Positions 13,342 to 21,201 are shown, numbered from the stretch's first letter. The stretch: DNA of 22,145 bases from Zestomicrobium sp964482405 (GCA_964482405.1 CAYZXH010000027.1:1-22145); one strand, 5' to 3'. The notes: generated by a model from the letters alone, not told the origin. Translations and numbers: made by a program.

Positions 13342-14370
13342 GTGCTTGATTTGAGTGAGGAGGAAGCAAGCAAAGTTTTGGCAGAGTTACTGTGGACTGA
13401 AAAATACAGGCCTAAGACATTAGACGAGGTCGTGAATCAGGAGGAGGTCGTGATCAGGTTAAAGCAATTCATTAAGGAGAAGAACACACCTCACTTGCTC
13501 TTCGCAGGCCCTCCGGGCACCGGGAAGACCACTGTGGCTCACGCATTCGCTCACGACCTCTACGGGAGTGATTACAGGCTTTATTTACTGGAGCTAAACG
13601 CTTCCGACGAGAGAGGTATTGACGTAATAAGAACTAAGGTTAAGGAGTTTGCTAGGACTAAGACGCCGGGTAACGTGCCCTTTAAGCTCATACTTCTAGA
13701 CGAGTCAGATAATATGACTGCCGACGCTCAACAAGCTCTTAGGAGACTTATGGAGATGTACGTGGCCGCCACCAGGTTTATTTTGATAGCTAATTATCCG
13801 AGCAAGATAATAGAGCCCATTCAATCTAGATGTGCTGTCTTCAGGTTCGTGCCTTTAAGTAGGGAGGATGTTGTGGGGAGGCTTTCATGGATTTGCGGTA
13901 AGGAGGGTGTTAAGTGTAACCAAGACGCGCTTAACACCATATACGACTTAAGCGAGGGTGATATGAGGAAAGCTATAAACATACTTCAGACTGCCGCCGC
14001 CTTAGGTGAGGTAAGTGTTTCCAACGTCTATAAGGTCGTTGGTTTGGCGCACCCCAAGGAAATCAAGGAAATGATTAAGACTGCGTTAAGCGGTGACTTC
14101 ATTAAGGCTAGGAATATTCTGAGGTCGCTGATGATTACTTACGGGCTTTCAGGGATTGACATAATAAAGCAGATACATAAGGAGATAACGTCGTCCGATA
14201 TTGATTTACCTGAGGATGTCAAGGTAGAGCTCGCGGACTACGTAGGGGAGATTCAGTTCAGGCTTGTTGAGGGTGCTGACGAGGAGATACAGCTTGACGC
14301 TCTCCTAGCTAGGCTAGCCGTTATAGGGAAGAAGGTGGTGGGGGTAGCTCCTAAACGTGTCGGTAGGTAA
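13342..14370 (+). CDS. rfcS: Replication factor C small subunit
   Basis: RFC-S forms four of the five clamp-loader subunits that place PCNA on primed DNA. AAA+ features: Walker A GPPGTGKT (56-63), Walker B LILLDESD (116-123), the arginine-finger SRC motif (162-164), followed by the RFC lid (LSEGDMRKAINILQ) and a C-terminal helical collar domain. The N-terminal LLWTEKYRPKTLDEVVNQ is diagnostic. The length of 342 is somewhat above the usual 320-330, owing to a short N-terminal lead, VLDLSEEEASKVLAEL. GTG 13342 is positioned for leaderless translation. The 3' end overlaps rfcL by 14 nt. This is a full replication operon for the clamp loader. Confidence 0.96.
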   Translation: MLDLSEEEASKVLAELLWTEKYRPKTLDEVVNQEEVVIRLKQFIKEKNTPHLLFAGPPGTGKTTVAHAFAHDLYGSDYRLYLLELNASDERGIDVIRTKVKEFARTKTPGNVPFKLILLDESDNMTADAQQALRRLMEMYVAATRFILIANYPSKIIEPIQSRCAVFRFVPLSREDVVGRLSWICGKEGVKCNQDALNTIYDLSEGDMRKAINILQTAAALGEVSVSNVYKVVGLAHPKEIKEMIKTALSGDFIKARNILRSLMITYGLSGIDIIKQIHKEITSSDIDLPEDVKVELADYVGEIQFRLVEGADEEIQLDALLARLAVIGKKVVGVAPKRVGR

Positions 14371-15781
14371 GGTTCCTTGGGTAATAAAGTACAGGCCCAG
14401 GAAGCTGAGCGAGTTCGTTAATCAGGATGAGGCAGTCGAGAAAATTAAGGCTTGGATTAAGGGGTGGCTCTCAGGCAGGCCCGAGAAGAAGGCCGCTCTG
14501 TTTTACGGTCCGCCAGGCTCTGGCAAAACATCGATTGTTGAGGCTCTATGTAGGGAGTATGGGTTCCAGCTAGTCGAGATGAACGCCAGCGATTACAGGA
14601 GAGAACAAGATATTGAGAGGATAGCTAAGCTGGCTAGTGTTCAGAGAGGTCTCTTCGCTAGTAGGAGGATCATATTGCTTGACGAGATCGATGGCTTAGC
14701 ACTAGCTGGAGGCGCTGACGCGGGTGCTATAGAAGCTATCATGGAATTAATTGAGACTACTAAGAACCCGGTGATTATGACAGCTAATAATCCTTGGGAC
14801 CTTGCATTCAGACCTCTCAGAGACCTCTCAGTAATGATTGAGTTTAAGAGGCTTAGCAAGAGTAATGTGTTGGAGGTTCTGCGGAGAATATGTGCTGCCG
14901 AGAAGCTTGTGTGCGACGAGAAAGCACTAGACTTCATCGCGGAGAAGTCTGAAGGGGATCTGAGATCAGCTATTAATGACCTGGAAGCTGTTGCTGAGGG
15001 GGGTGGTAAGGTTACTGAAGAGATCGCTAAGCAACTTCTCAGAGCTAGGGATAGGATCCTGGAACCGTTTGAGGTCGTGCGTAAGATTTTCTGGTCTAAG
15101 TATGTCTGGCAAGCTAAGCTTAACGCTACTCAAACAGATCTGGACCCGGATACGCTGATGGAGTGGATAAACGAGAACCTCCCTAGACAGATATCAGATC
15201 CTGAGGATTTGTGGAGAGCTTACGAGGCCTTAGCTAAAGCTGACGTATACAGAGGGCGCATAGTCAGGTCTGGTTCCTGGGATTTACTGACTTACGTGAT
15301 GGAGTTAATGACTGCGGGTGTTGCTCTAGCCCCTAAAAACGACCCTAAGTCTAAGTTTAGGTGGGTCAAGTATCAATTCCCAGAGAAGATAAGGTTAATG
15401 TCTCAAACTAAGGAAGCTAGAGCTTTAAGAGATAGCATAGCGAGCATAATAGGTGCGCGCATACACGCTTCTAAAGCTAAGGTATTGAAAGATGTGTTGC
15501 CATATATCAAGGTAATTTTCGAGAATAACGTTGAGGAAGCAGCTAGAATAGCCATCTCACTCAACTTAACGGAGCCTATGATTAAATACCTCTCGCAAGA
15601 CAAGAGCGATAAGATAATTGCTAGGGTTAAGGAGTTAAGGAAAACTATAAGAACTGAAGCGAGGAAATCGGAGACGAGGAAGGAAGACGTTCAAAAAACC
15701 GGGAAGAAGGATGAGAGATCTGGGAAAACACAGCAGGCTAAGAGCGGGCTAGATTCATTCGTCAAGAAAACAAGGTCTTAG
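14357..15781 (+). CDS. rfcL: Replication factor C large subunit
   Basis: RFC-L is the single large subunit of the archaeal clamp loader. The N-terminal VPWVIKYRPRKLSEFVNQ precedes Walker A GPPGSGKT (51-58) and Walker B LLDEID (107-112); the sensor and lid region is EGDLRSAINDLEAV. The C-terminal collar is followed by a Lys/Glu-rich disordered tail (KSETRKEDVQKTGKKDERSG) and a terminal SGLDSFVKK that resembles a degenerate PCNA-interacting PIP box. The length of 474 is normal. GTG 14357 overlaps the rfcS end; its ribosome site (GGGGGTAG) is about 10 nt away, so coupling to rfcS translation is likely. The stop TAG is interleaved with the convergent regulator's TAA. Confidence 0.96.
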   Translation: MSVGKVPWVIKYRPRKLSEFVNQDEAVEKIKAWIKGWLSGRPEKKAALFYGPPGSGKTSIVEALCREYGFQLVEMNASDYRREQDIERIAKLASVQRGLFASRRIILLDEIDGLALAGGADAGAIEAIMELIETTKNPVIMTANNPWDLAFRPLRDLSVMIEFKRLSKSNVLEVLRRICAAEKLVCDEKALDFIAEKSEGDLRSAINDLEAVAEGGGKVTEEIAKQLLRARDRILEPFEVVRKIFWSKYVWQAKLNATQTDLDPDTLMEWINENLPRQISDPEDLWRAYEALAKADVYRGRIVRSGSWDLLTYVMELMTAGVALAPKNDPKSKFRWVKYQFPEKIRLMSQTKEARALRDSIASIIGARIHASKAKVLKDVLPYIKVIFENNVEEAARIAISLNLTEPMIKYLSQDKSDKIIARVKELRKTIRTEARKSETRKEDVQKTGKKDERSGKTQQAKSGLDSFVKKTRS

Positions 15782-16038
15782 AAGATACTGAAGAATTCTT
15801 CGAGTTTTCTAGTCTTCGGGTTGAGCCAGTTAGGTCTTAACAGTCTTAACCTACCTACCCTAACTTCCTCGACGAGGCCTGCGTTAACTAAGTAATTGAC
15901 GTGTTTGTGTACTGTCTTGTAGTTGAGTCTCGTCTCCTTAATTATTTGGTTAATGTTTACCTCACCCCTCTCTAAGATAACTTTAAGTACCTTAACTCTA
16001 GCCTTACTGGAGAGTAGTTCGTCTAGCTGAGCACACAC
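15778..16038 (-). CDS. Small winged-helix transcription regulator
   Basis: An 86-residue ArsR/MarR-like winged helix: LLSSKARVKVLKVILERGEVNINQIIKETRL forms the first helices, NYKTVHKHVNYLVNAGLVEEVRVGRLRLLRP the recognition helix and wing. Such proteins usually bind operators as dimers. The start GTG (16038) overlaps the last base of the orc1 stop (TAGTG), so it is translated right behind the initiator. The tail NPKTRKLEEFFSIF may be a dimer or partner contact. No sensor cysteines are seen. A role in controlling the orc1 gene or the origin is possible but is inference. Confidence 0.82.
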   Translation of the reverse strand: MCAQLDELLSSKARVKVLKVILERGEVNINQIIKETRLNYKTVHKHVNYLVNAGLVEEVRVGRLRLLRPNWLNPKTRKLEEFFSIF

Positions 16039-17285
16039 TATCTAACCCTCAACTGCTTTATCATTGTGTCTAGCTTCTGTAACACGGTTTCTAGGGGGGC
16101 TGCCCCGAAGCCTACGTAGGTACTTCTGCCTCTCTTACCCTTCAATGAAGTCTTAGTCAGTATTATCCCTCTCTGTTTTAAGTCCATTAAGTACGCGTAG
16201 AGTTGTGTGTGTTTTCTAGGTTCCTCACCCAGTTCCTCACATATTTTATTGTAGGTTGCTTCAACGGTGCTCATAGGAACATAATCTAATCCCGTGTCTT
16301 TCAGGGTGCGTAAGACCGCCTCAAGAACCAGTATTTCGTGGAGGCTCAGGTAATGTAGGCTATCCAGTAGGTCAACTATTGCCGGGTATTCTTGAGCTAT
16401 GACCTGCCTCACGTGATCTATTGTTACTCGAGTTGCTTTACCTTCCGCAAGTTCTTTATCAGCTAGCTTACCCGCAGCGTGTAGTACTGCGAGAGCTTTT
16501 CTAGCGTTCCCGTCCCCACCAGTATCGTAGCCGCTCATCCTGGATATGTAGTCTATTACTTCGTCCCCTACTACTCCCTGATGAAAAGCCGCGTCAACCC
16601 TGTCCTTCAGTATCGTGTACAATTCTGAAGCTCTGTAAGGTTCGAAAGACACGAGATTCTTCATTAAGTAACTCCCGGTCACGCTATCAACCTTCGACCA
16701 CACGTTAGCCGGCGATCCCCTAGCAATGAATATCATGTTGACTCTCTTCACGTCTTCTCGCGTGATATCATACATTCTCACTATCGCGTGCTTGTCTTCA
16801 GGTGGTGCGGTGTTAAGGAAATACTCGAACTCATCTAGGGCCAGTATTAAGTACGTGTTGTCTCTACTAAGTAACTTAAGGAAAGCTAATAGTGACTCAC
16901 TAGATGAAAGCCCTCTATCAGGTATGTGAAGACCTAGAGAATCCTTAGCTTCTCTGATAATACCTACTAAGTTCTTAGACCTAGAACAATTTACGTGGAC
17001 ATACCTCAATTTAATACCTCTACTCTCAGCAACCCTAGAAATCTCTCTCCCAAATACTATTGAAGTAAGGGTTTTCCCGGTTCCTACAGGTCCTGCTAGC
17101 AATACTTTAACACTGCTCGACCCGGGCTTGAGTATGACAGGCTTAAACAACTCCACTAATTGTCTCAATTGCTTATCTCTGTACCTAATTACTGGAGGTA
17201 TGAATTCAGGATATAAGACGGTCTCATCAATAAATACTGAGGGTCTCTTAATCTCACTTTCGATTAACTCATGGAGTTCATTCAT
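16038..17285 (-). CDS. Orc1/Cdc6 replication initiator family AAA+ protein
   Basis: Orc1/Cdc6 proteins bind replication origins, sometimes also regulatory sites, and load MCM. An AAA+ ATPase with Walker A AGPVGTGKT (64-72) and Walker B LILALDEFEYF (146-156) is followed by the lid (GNARKALAVLHAAGKLAD) and a C-terminal winged helix (YLSLHEILVLEAVLR, DLKQRGIILTKTSLKGKRGRSTYVGFG). The Walker B DEFEYF and the N-terminal IRYRDKQL differ from the main Orc1-1 type, so this is probably a secondary paralog. ATG 17285 has AGGTTA upstream and a TATATAAT box at 17321-17330 (minus strand). It is co-transcribed with the winged-helix gene. Whether an origin lies close by I cannot say; no clear ORB was seen. 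Confidence 0.9.
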   Translation of the reverse strand: MNELHELIESEIKRPSVFIDETVLYPEFIPPVIRYRDKQLRQLVELFKPVILKPGSSSVKVLLAGPVGTGKTLTSIVFGREISRVAESRGIKLRYVHVNCSRSKNLVGIIREAKDSLGLHIPDRGLSSSESLLAFLKLLSRDNTYLILALDEFEYFLNTAPPEDKHAIVRMYDITREDVKRVNMIFIARGSPANVWSKVDSVTGSYLMKNLVSFEPYRASELYTILKDRVDAAFHQGVVGDEVIDYISRMSGYDTGGDGNARKALAVLHAAGKLADKELAEGKATRVTIDHVRQVIAQEYPAIVDLLDSLHYLSLHEILVLEAVLRTLKDTGLDYVPMSTVEATYNKICEELGEEPRKHTQLYAYLMDLKQRGIILTKTSLKGKRGRSTYVGFGAAPLETVLQKLDTMIKQLRVR

Positions 17286-17320
17286 ACTTTCGTTTAACCT
17301 AATAAATACTACGTCAACCC

Positions 17321-17330
17321 ATTATATAAG
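17321..17330 (-). promoter_or_regulatory. TATA box of orc1/cdc6
   Basis: Minus-strand CTTATATAAT, placed to start transcription about 15 nt before ATG 17285. Confidence 0.45.
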
Positions 17331-17342
17331 TAGGTGCTCTCC

Positions 17343-18080
17343 TCAAACCCTAGTGAGTGCTTCTAAGACTACCTTAGCTACCTCAGTAGCCTTCCCCCTT
17401 AGATTCTCTGCTGATGCGTGACCCAAGTCTTCGACGAGAGAATTACTTACTACGAGGACACACGCTGTCTTAACCCCACGCATTAGTGAGATCGCGAACA
17501 ATCCCGCACACTCCATCTCAACAGCGATTAAGCCTCTTGAAGACCACTTCTTAGCGAATTCAGGGTCTTCAGCGTAGAAAGCGTCACTGCTAAAAACAGG
17601 TCCTAGGAAGTACTTAAGTCCTCTTTCCTCAGCTACCTCAACTATCTTCCTGGTTAGCGTGAAGTCAGGGACTGAGAGACCGCACACGTCCTCACCGTAG
17701 TATTGCTTGAAGAGACCCCCAGGGTAGTGTGCGGCTCCAGTAGCTAAGACTACGTCACCAATTCTTAAATTACTGATTAAGGAGCCCGCAGTACCTAACC
17801 TAACGAAGTACTTACCCCCATAAGCTATGAGTTCTTCTAACACTATGAGGGCAGAAGGCATCCCAACACCGTGTGTTGCTATAGTCACTGGGAAATTCTT
17901 GTAGTAACCCGTGTAGGTTAGGAAGCTCCTGTTCTCGTTAATAAGTCTTACGTCATCAAGTAGCTCGGACAGATACTTAACTCTTGCAGGATCACCAGCC
18001 ATTAAAACCCTCTCAGCTACCTTGCCCTCACGGACCCTCAAGTGCACGGGGGTTACACCTCTGCTAGGACCTAAACTCAA
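17343..18080 (-). CDS. Nucleoside phosphorylase (uridine/purine, PNP-UDP family)
   Basis: It splits nucleosides with phosphate in nucleoside salvage. Family motifs: phosphate-binding GDPARV (29-34), IATHGVGMPSA (67-77), FVRLGTAGSL (92-101, Arg94), and the ribose-binding VEMECAG (187-193). The base-binding loop reads CVLVVSNSLVEDLGH, where hexameric purine/MTA phosphorylases normally have Asp; here Asn213 replaces it. The length of 245 is standard. TTG 18080 is fixed by a perfect GGTGAT ribosome site six bases upstream. It could be a uridine, guanosine/inosine or methylthioadenosine phosphorylase; the Asn makes the base preference uncertain. It may be transcribed separately from orc1. Confidence 0.9.
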   Translation of the reverse strand: MSLGPSRGVTPVHLRVREGKVAERVLMAGDPARVKYLSELLDDVRLINENRSFLTYTGYYKNFPVTIATHGVGMPSALIVLEELIAYGGKYFVRLGTAGSLISNLRIGDVVLATGAAHYPGGLFKQYYGEDVCGLSVPDFTLTRKIVEVAEERGLKYFLGPVFSSDAFYAEDPEFAKKWSSRGLIAVEMECAGLFAISLMRGVKTACVLVVSNSLVEDLGHASAENLRGKATEVAKVVLEALTRV

Positions 18081-18114
18081 AAGACAATCACCAGTTTAAT
18101 GATTCCGCAAAACG

Positions 18115-18125
18115 GGTTTTTAACT
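18115..18125 (-). promoter_or_regulatory. TATA-like box of the nucleoside phosphorylase
   Basis: Minus-strand AAGTTAAAAAC lies about 26 nt before a transcript start near 18095, giving a short leader carrying GGTGAT. Confidence 0.35.
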
Positions 18126-18260
18126 TATGTGTAGTTAATCACCTGTGACAAAACTTTTAACTCCTTAACTACTTAATCGTCAGTAGGTGATGCTCGTCAA
18201 TGCTCAACGCGTTGTTGATTAAGGAATGCTTGAAGATCGATTGTTTGAGGTGGTTACGGA

Positions 18261-19028
18261 ATGTCCAAGGCGATAGGTTTCTTCTTTGATTATGACGGGG
18301 TTTTAGCGCCGATAACTTCCACCCCTAGTGGTGGGAGTCCTGACCTAAAGTTAGTAAGCGTTATCAGAAGCTTAAGCTCGGAACATGTCGTCGCAGTCGT
18401 TAGCGGGAGGGAGTGTAAGTACTTGCTTGATAGGATACCTGGGTTAAGCGGTTACGCGTGTATTTACGGGCTTGAGATAATTGCAGGGGGCTACGTAGTG
18501 GTTGATGAGGAAGCTTACTTAGGAACGAAGCCTAAGTACATCGAGGAATTAGCCACAGAGATCGCTAGGAAATTCTCTGGGAAGGTTGGGATGATAGTAG
18601 GGAAAACTTTACAGGGGGTCTCCGTAGGGATCAGTATTTACTGGTCACTCAATTCCGGAAGACCTAGAGAGCTAGAGCACGTGATAGAGAAAGCCAGGAG
18701 TAAGGGACTAGTAGTATATGATGTGATGAGATGGGGGGACTACGCTGAGTTCATGGATATACATGTAGCTAGGAGAAGCAAGGACGAAGCAATCAGAATA
18801 CTTAAGACATTATTAAGGGTTGATAAGGTGATATACTTCGGAGACAGCTACAGCGACGTACCGGCATTCCAAGAAGCTGATGTAAGAATCCTCGTAAGAC
18901 ACGAACATAACAACGACTTAAGGATAGAGACAGAATATGTAGTAAGCGTGAACGAACTAGCTGAGTGGATAGCGAACCATAAAGAAGAGCTAAACACTAA
19001 AGCATTTGAAAGAGACCCTAGAATCTAA
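18261..19028 (+). CDS. HAD-family phosphatase, trehalose-6-phosphatase-like
   Basis: It is likely a trehalose-6-phosphate or similar sugar-phosphate phosphatase. HAD motif I is FFFDYDGVLAPI (Asp10 nucleophile, Asp12; Val at 14 where Thr is common), motif II VVSGRE (47-51), motif III Lys174 in RRSKDEAI, and motif IV YFGDSYSDVPAF (192-203), with Asp195 and Asp199. A cap domain (about 85-165) contains the alternating strands of the TPP type. The length of 255 is usual. ATG 18261 has GAGGTGG seven bases upstream. No OtsA-type synthase lies in the window, so the trehalose assignment remains an inference. It runs convergently to the hydrolase. Confidence 0.8.
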   Translation: MSKAIGFFFDYDGVLAPITSTPSGGSPDLKLVSVIRSLSSEHVVAVVSGRECKYLLDRIPGLSGYACIYGLEIIAGGYVVVDEEAYLGTKPKYIEELATEIARKFSGKVGMIVGKTLQGVSVGISIYWSLNSGRPRELEHVIEKARSKGLVVYDVMRWGDYAEFMDIHVARRSKDEAIRILKTLLRVDKVIYFGDSYSDVPAFQEADVRILVRHEHNNDLRIETEYVVSVNELAEWIANHKEELNTKAFERDPRI

Positions 19029-19135
19029 AATCACGGGAGTTTAGTCACTTCAACCTAGCCTAAGCGCGGAAGAAATAGGAGCTAGGCGAGTTACTTGAAG
19101 CTGTTGCTTCTAAGGAATTAGATAGGTTGGGGTCC

Positions 19136-19957
19136 TCACAAATTCTCGACCCATTTAGTGATGTCTTTTATTATCCCCCTCCATCCCGGTTCGTGAAATA
19201 TGTTATGGCCTACGTTCTCGTAGGTCTTGAGTTCCTTGATCTCCGTTCTCAGCGACTCGTAGGTTCTCACACTGGCCTCCACAGGTATTAGGTTGTCTTT
19301 CTTTCCGTGTACTAGCAGCACTGGCGTCCTTATCTTGTCGACGTACCTCCAGAACTCTTCTTGAGCTTTAAAGAGTTCGTGGAGCAGTCTCGCGGAGACC
19401 TCCTTAAGTGCTAGATCGGAGTCTTTGATAATATTCTTATCTATCTCTTCTGAGGTTCCTGAACTTGAAGAGACTCTTATCTTCTTTCTAGGAGTTATGG
19501 CTGATAAAATAGCTAGTAAAAATCTGTAAATCTTCTTAATAGGTATCTTAACTGCGGGCGAGCAGCTAACCACAGCGTCACCGATCCTGCCAATCTTCCC
19601 AGCGTAAAGCAGTACTATTAACCCGCCCATGCTGTGACCAAGTAGCACTACCTTCTCACCACCGTATCTCCCTCTAGCGAACAAGGTGAAAGCCTCTAAG
19701 TCTTCTAAGAACTCATTGAATGAGTTAACATACCCTCTATCCATGTCGGATGGAGTTCTTCCATGACCTCTCTGATCATGCATGCAGAAACCATAACCCA
19801 GCGACGCGAACTCAAGACCTACGTTAAAGTAAATACCGCTATTTGCAGTAAAGCCATGGGAACCTATAATTAAGGTCTTGAAGTCTCTTTCAGGAAGCCA
19901 ACACCTATAGAACACCCTGAAACCATTACCCAGTAATGCATAATCCTCAGCAATCAT
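19136..19957 (-). CDS. Alpha/beta hydrolase (monoacylglycerol-lipase-like)
   Basis: An esterase or lysophospholipase-like hydrolase. The catalytic triad is visible: nucleophile Ser110 in GHSMGG (108-113), Asp222 in HGKKDNLIP, and His252 in VGHNIFHEP. The HGFTANS segment (35-41) supplies the oxyanion hole; HDQRGHGRT matches the monoglyceride-lipase class. A cap of roughly 60 residues (135-205) includes a Ser-rich stretch, SSSSGTS. ATG at 19957 (following an in-frame GTG at 19960) has a GGTGGTG ribosome site. It is cytosolic by absence of a signal. It sits tail to tail with the HAD phosphatase; a 107-base gap between them contains a weak 6-bp inverted repeat and nothing else I can identify. Confidence 0.88.
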   Translation of the reverse strand: MIAEDYALLGNGFRVFYRCWLPERDFKTLIIGSHGFTANSGIYFNVGLEFASLGYGFCMHDQRGHGRTPSDMDRGYVNSFNEFLEDLEAFTLFARGRYGGEKVVLLGHSMGGLIVLLYAGKIGRIGDAVVSCSPAVKIPIKKIYRFLLAILSAITPRKKIRVSSSSGTSEEIDKNIIKDSDLALKEVSARLLHELFKAQEEFWRYVDKIRTPVLLVHGKKDNLIPVEASVRTYESLRTEIKELKTYENVGHNIFHEPGWRGIIKDITKWVENL

Positions 19958-20060
19958 CACACAAACACCACCAAAACACTATACTTGAAGTGAGTTAAAA
20001 ATAGACGTTTAACACATATTCTAATCCACTCATCTAGCGTCGATTTACTAAGATTATCTA

Positions 20061-20079
20061 AGCTCTCAAGTAGAGAGCT
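20061..20079. repeat. Hairpin beside the solo IS end
   Basis: AGCTCTC-AAGTA-GAGAGCT is a perfect 7-bp stem with 5-nt loop. It lies 18 bases from the IS200/IS605-like end at 20097. Confidence 0.5.
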
Positions 20080-20096
20080 AACTCTATTTAAGGGCG

Positions 20097-20133
20097 CTGA
20101 CCTCCTCCCCGCCCTGAAGGGCGAGGCCTTCAG
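20097..20133 (-). mobile_element. Solo IS200/IS605-type right end
   Basis: CTGACCTCCTCCCC followed by two nested palindromes: CGCCCT-GA-AGGGCG (20110-20123) and CTGAAGG-GCGAGG-CCTTCAG (20114-20133). On the minus strand it reads ...GGGGCGG-like hairpin then GGGGAGGAGGTCAG, the same end as at 22091. There is no transposase or tnpB; galE starts within 50 bases on the other side. It is either a remnant or a minimal element/omega-RNA-like unit whose guide would be the sequence to the left (reading CGCCCTTAAATAG on the minus strand). Confidence 0.6.
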
Positions 20134-20151
20134 ATTGTAACAATATCGATT

Positions 20152-20162
20152 ATTTTTAATAA
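20152..20162 (+). promoter_or_regulatory. TATA-like box of the galE-like gene
   Basis: ATTTTTAATAA lies about 26 nt before 20184. Transcription from there would favour the GTG at 20192 as start. Confidence 0.35.
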
Positions 20163-20179
20163 ACTCCGATCCTATTTGG

Positions 20180-21106
20180 GTGGGTGTTCGGGTGAGGGTC
20201 TTAATTACTGGTGGTGCGGGGTTTATTGGTCATAATTTAGTTCTTTACTTGATTAAGAGAGGGTATGATGTTGTGGTGGTTGATTCTATGGAGAGATCGA
20301 GTAGTTACGCTTTAGCTAGGCTCGAGGGACTTAGGGTTCCTATCATTAAAGCTGACGTGAGGTTCTTTACTGATTACGACGGTTTTGACGTGGTGATCCA
20401 TACCGCAGCGTATGTAAGCGTTGAAGAGTCTGTTAGAGATCCTCTCAAGTATTTCGAGAATAATGTTTTAGGGACCGCTAGGGTTGGTTATGAGTGTGCT
20501 AAGAGAGGTCTTAAGCTGATTTACCTGAGTTCAGCAGCTGTCTACGGCGATCCTGTGAAGCTACCTATAAGTGAGGAACACCCGACAAGACCTCGATCAC
20601 CTTACGGGTTAAGCAAGCTTCAGGGGGAGGAGATACTAAGGAATTTCACGGTTGTTTACGGCTTGAAGCACGTGATCTTAAGGCTCTTCAATGTTTACGG
20701 GCCCGGCCAAAACCCCTCATATGCTGGAGTCATAACGAGTTTTCTTAAGAGAGCCTTGGATGGTGAGCCGCTAATCATCTACGGGGACGGCGAACAGACG
20801 AGGGATTTCATATACGTCGACGACGTCGCCAGAGTTATTGAGTTCCTTATTGAGGAAGACATGTTCGATAATGAGGTATATAATGTCGGTTCAGGAGAGC
20901 CGGTAACAATTAAGGATCTTGCTAAAACTATCATAAAACTAGTTGGTAAGGAGTTGCCGATAATACACGTGTCTCCGAGACCTGGGGATATAAAGCACAG
21001 TGCTGCGGAAGTGAGTAAGTTGAGGAAATTCATTAAGGTCTTGCCAACTCCTCTTAAGGACGGGCTTAAGAAAACCTTAAGTGAGTTAAGTCTTCAAGTG
21101 GGTTAA
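20180..21106 (+). CDS. NAD-dependent epimerase, UDP-glucose 4-epimerase-like
   Basis: An extended short-chain dehydrogenase that interconverts nucleotide sugars, for glycan or lipid head-group synthesis. Visible features are the NAD-binding GGAGFIG (11-17), the active-site Ser in LSSAAVYG, and the catalytic pair Tyr143/Lys147 in SPYGLSK. TRDFIYVDDVAR and EVYNVGSGEPVTIKDLA are sugar-epimerase hallmarks. The length of 308 is typical. GTG 20180 is the long start; GTG 20192 (VRVLITGG) fits the TATA spacing and GGGTG ribosome site better. It is followed by a terminator-like hairpin. Other NDP-sugar epimerases or dehydratases are possible. Confidence 0.88.
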   Translation: MGVRVRVLITGGAGFIGHNLVLYLIKRGYDVVVVDSMERSSSYALARLEGLRVPIIKADVRFFTDYDGFDVVIHTAAYVSVEESVRDPLKYFENNVLGTARVGYECAKRGLKLIYLSSAAVYGDPVKLPISEEHPTRPRSPYGLSKLQGEEILRNFTVVYGLKHVILRLFNVYGPGQNPSYAGVITSFLKRALDGEPLIIYGDGEQTRDFIYVDDVARVIEFLIEEDMFDNEVYNVGSGEPVTIKDLAKTIIKLVGKELPIIHVSPRPGDIKHSAAEVSKLRKFIKVLPTPLKDGLKKTLSELSLQVG

Positions 21107-21111
21107 GTCTT

Positions 21112-21145
21112 CCTGGGTCAAGGAGTCCAAACCCGGGAGTTTTAG
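21112..21145 (+). terminator. Terminator-like hairpin after galE
   Basis: CCTGGGT (21112-21118) and ACCCGGG (21131-21137) form a 7-bp stem with one G-U pair, followed by GAGTTTTAG. It sits just after the galE stop. It resembles an intrinsic terminator. Confidence 0.45.
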
Positions 21146-21166
21146 CTTGTTAGGTAAGACTCAATA

Positions 21167-21175
21167 ATTTAAAGA
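21167..21175 (+). promoter_or_regulatory. TATA-like box of the LOG-like gene
   Basis: AATTTAAAG predicts transcription from about 21197, which points to GTG 21202 as the original start of the next gene. Confidence 0.45.
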
Positions 21176-21201
21176 ATATTCTCAAGTATTCTTCAGGGGT
21201 G

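Noticed and set aside
17286..17342. Replication origin beside orc1/cdc6
   Set aside because: The short upstream region shows only a TATA-like box; no repeated origin-recognition boxes or G-rich element are visible.
18200..18289. 29-codon leader ORF before the HAD phosphatase
   Set aside because: No good ribosome site at its ATG, and it merely overlaps the phosphatase start out of frame; probably chance.
19054..19086. Inverted repeat CCTAGC/GCTAGG between convergent genes as terminator
   Set aside because: Only 6 bp with a 21-nt loop and no T-run; too weak to call.
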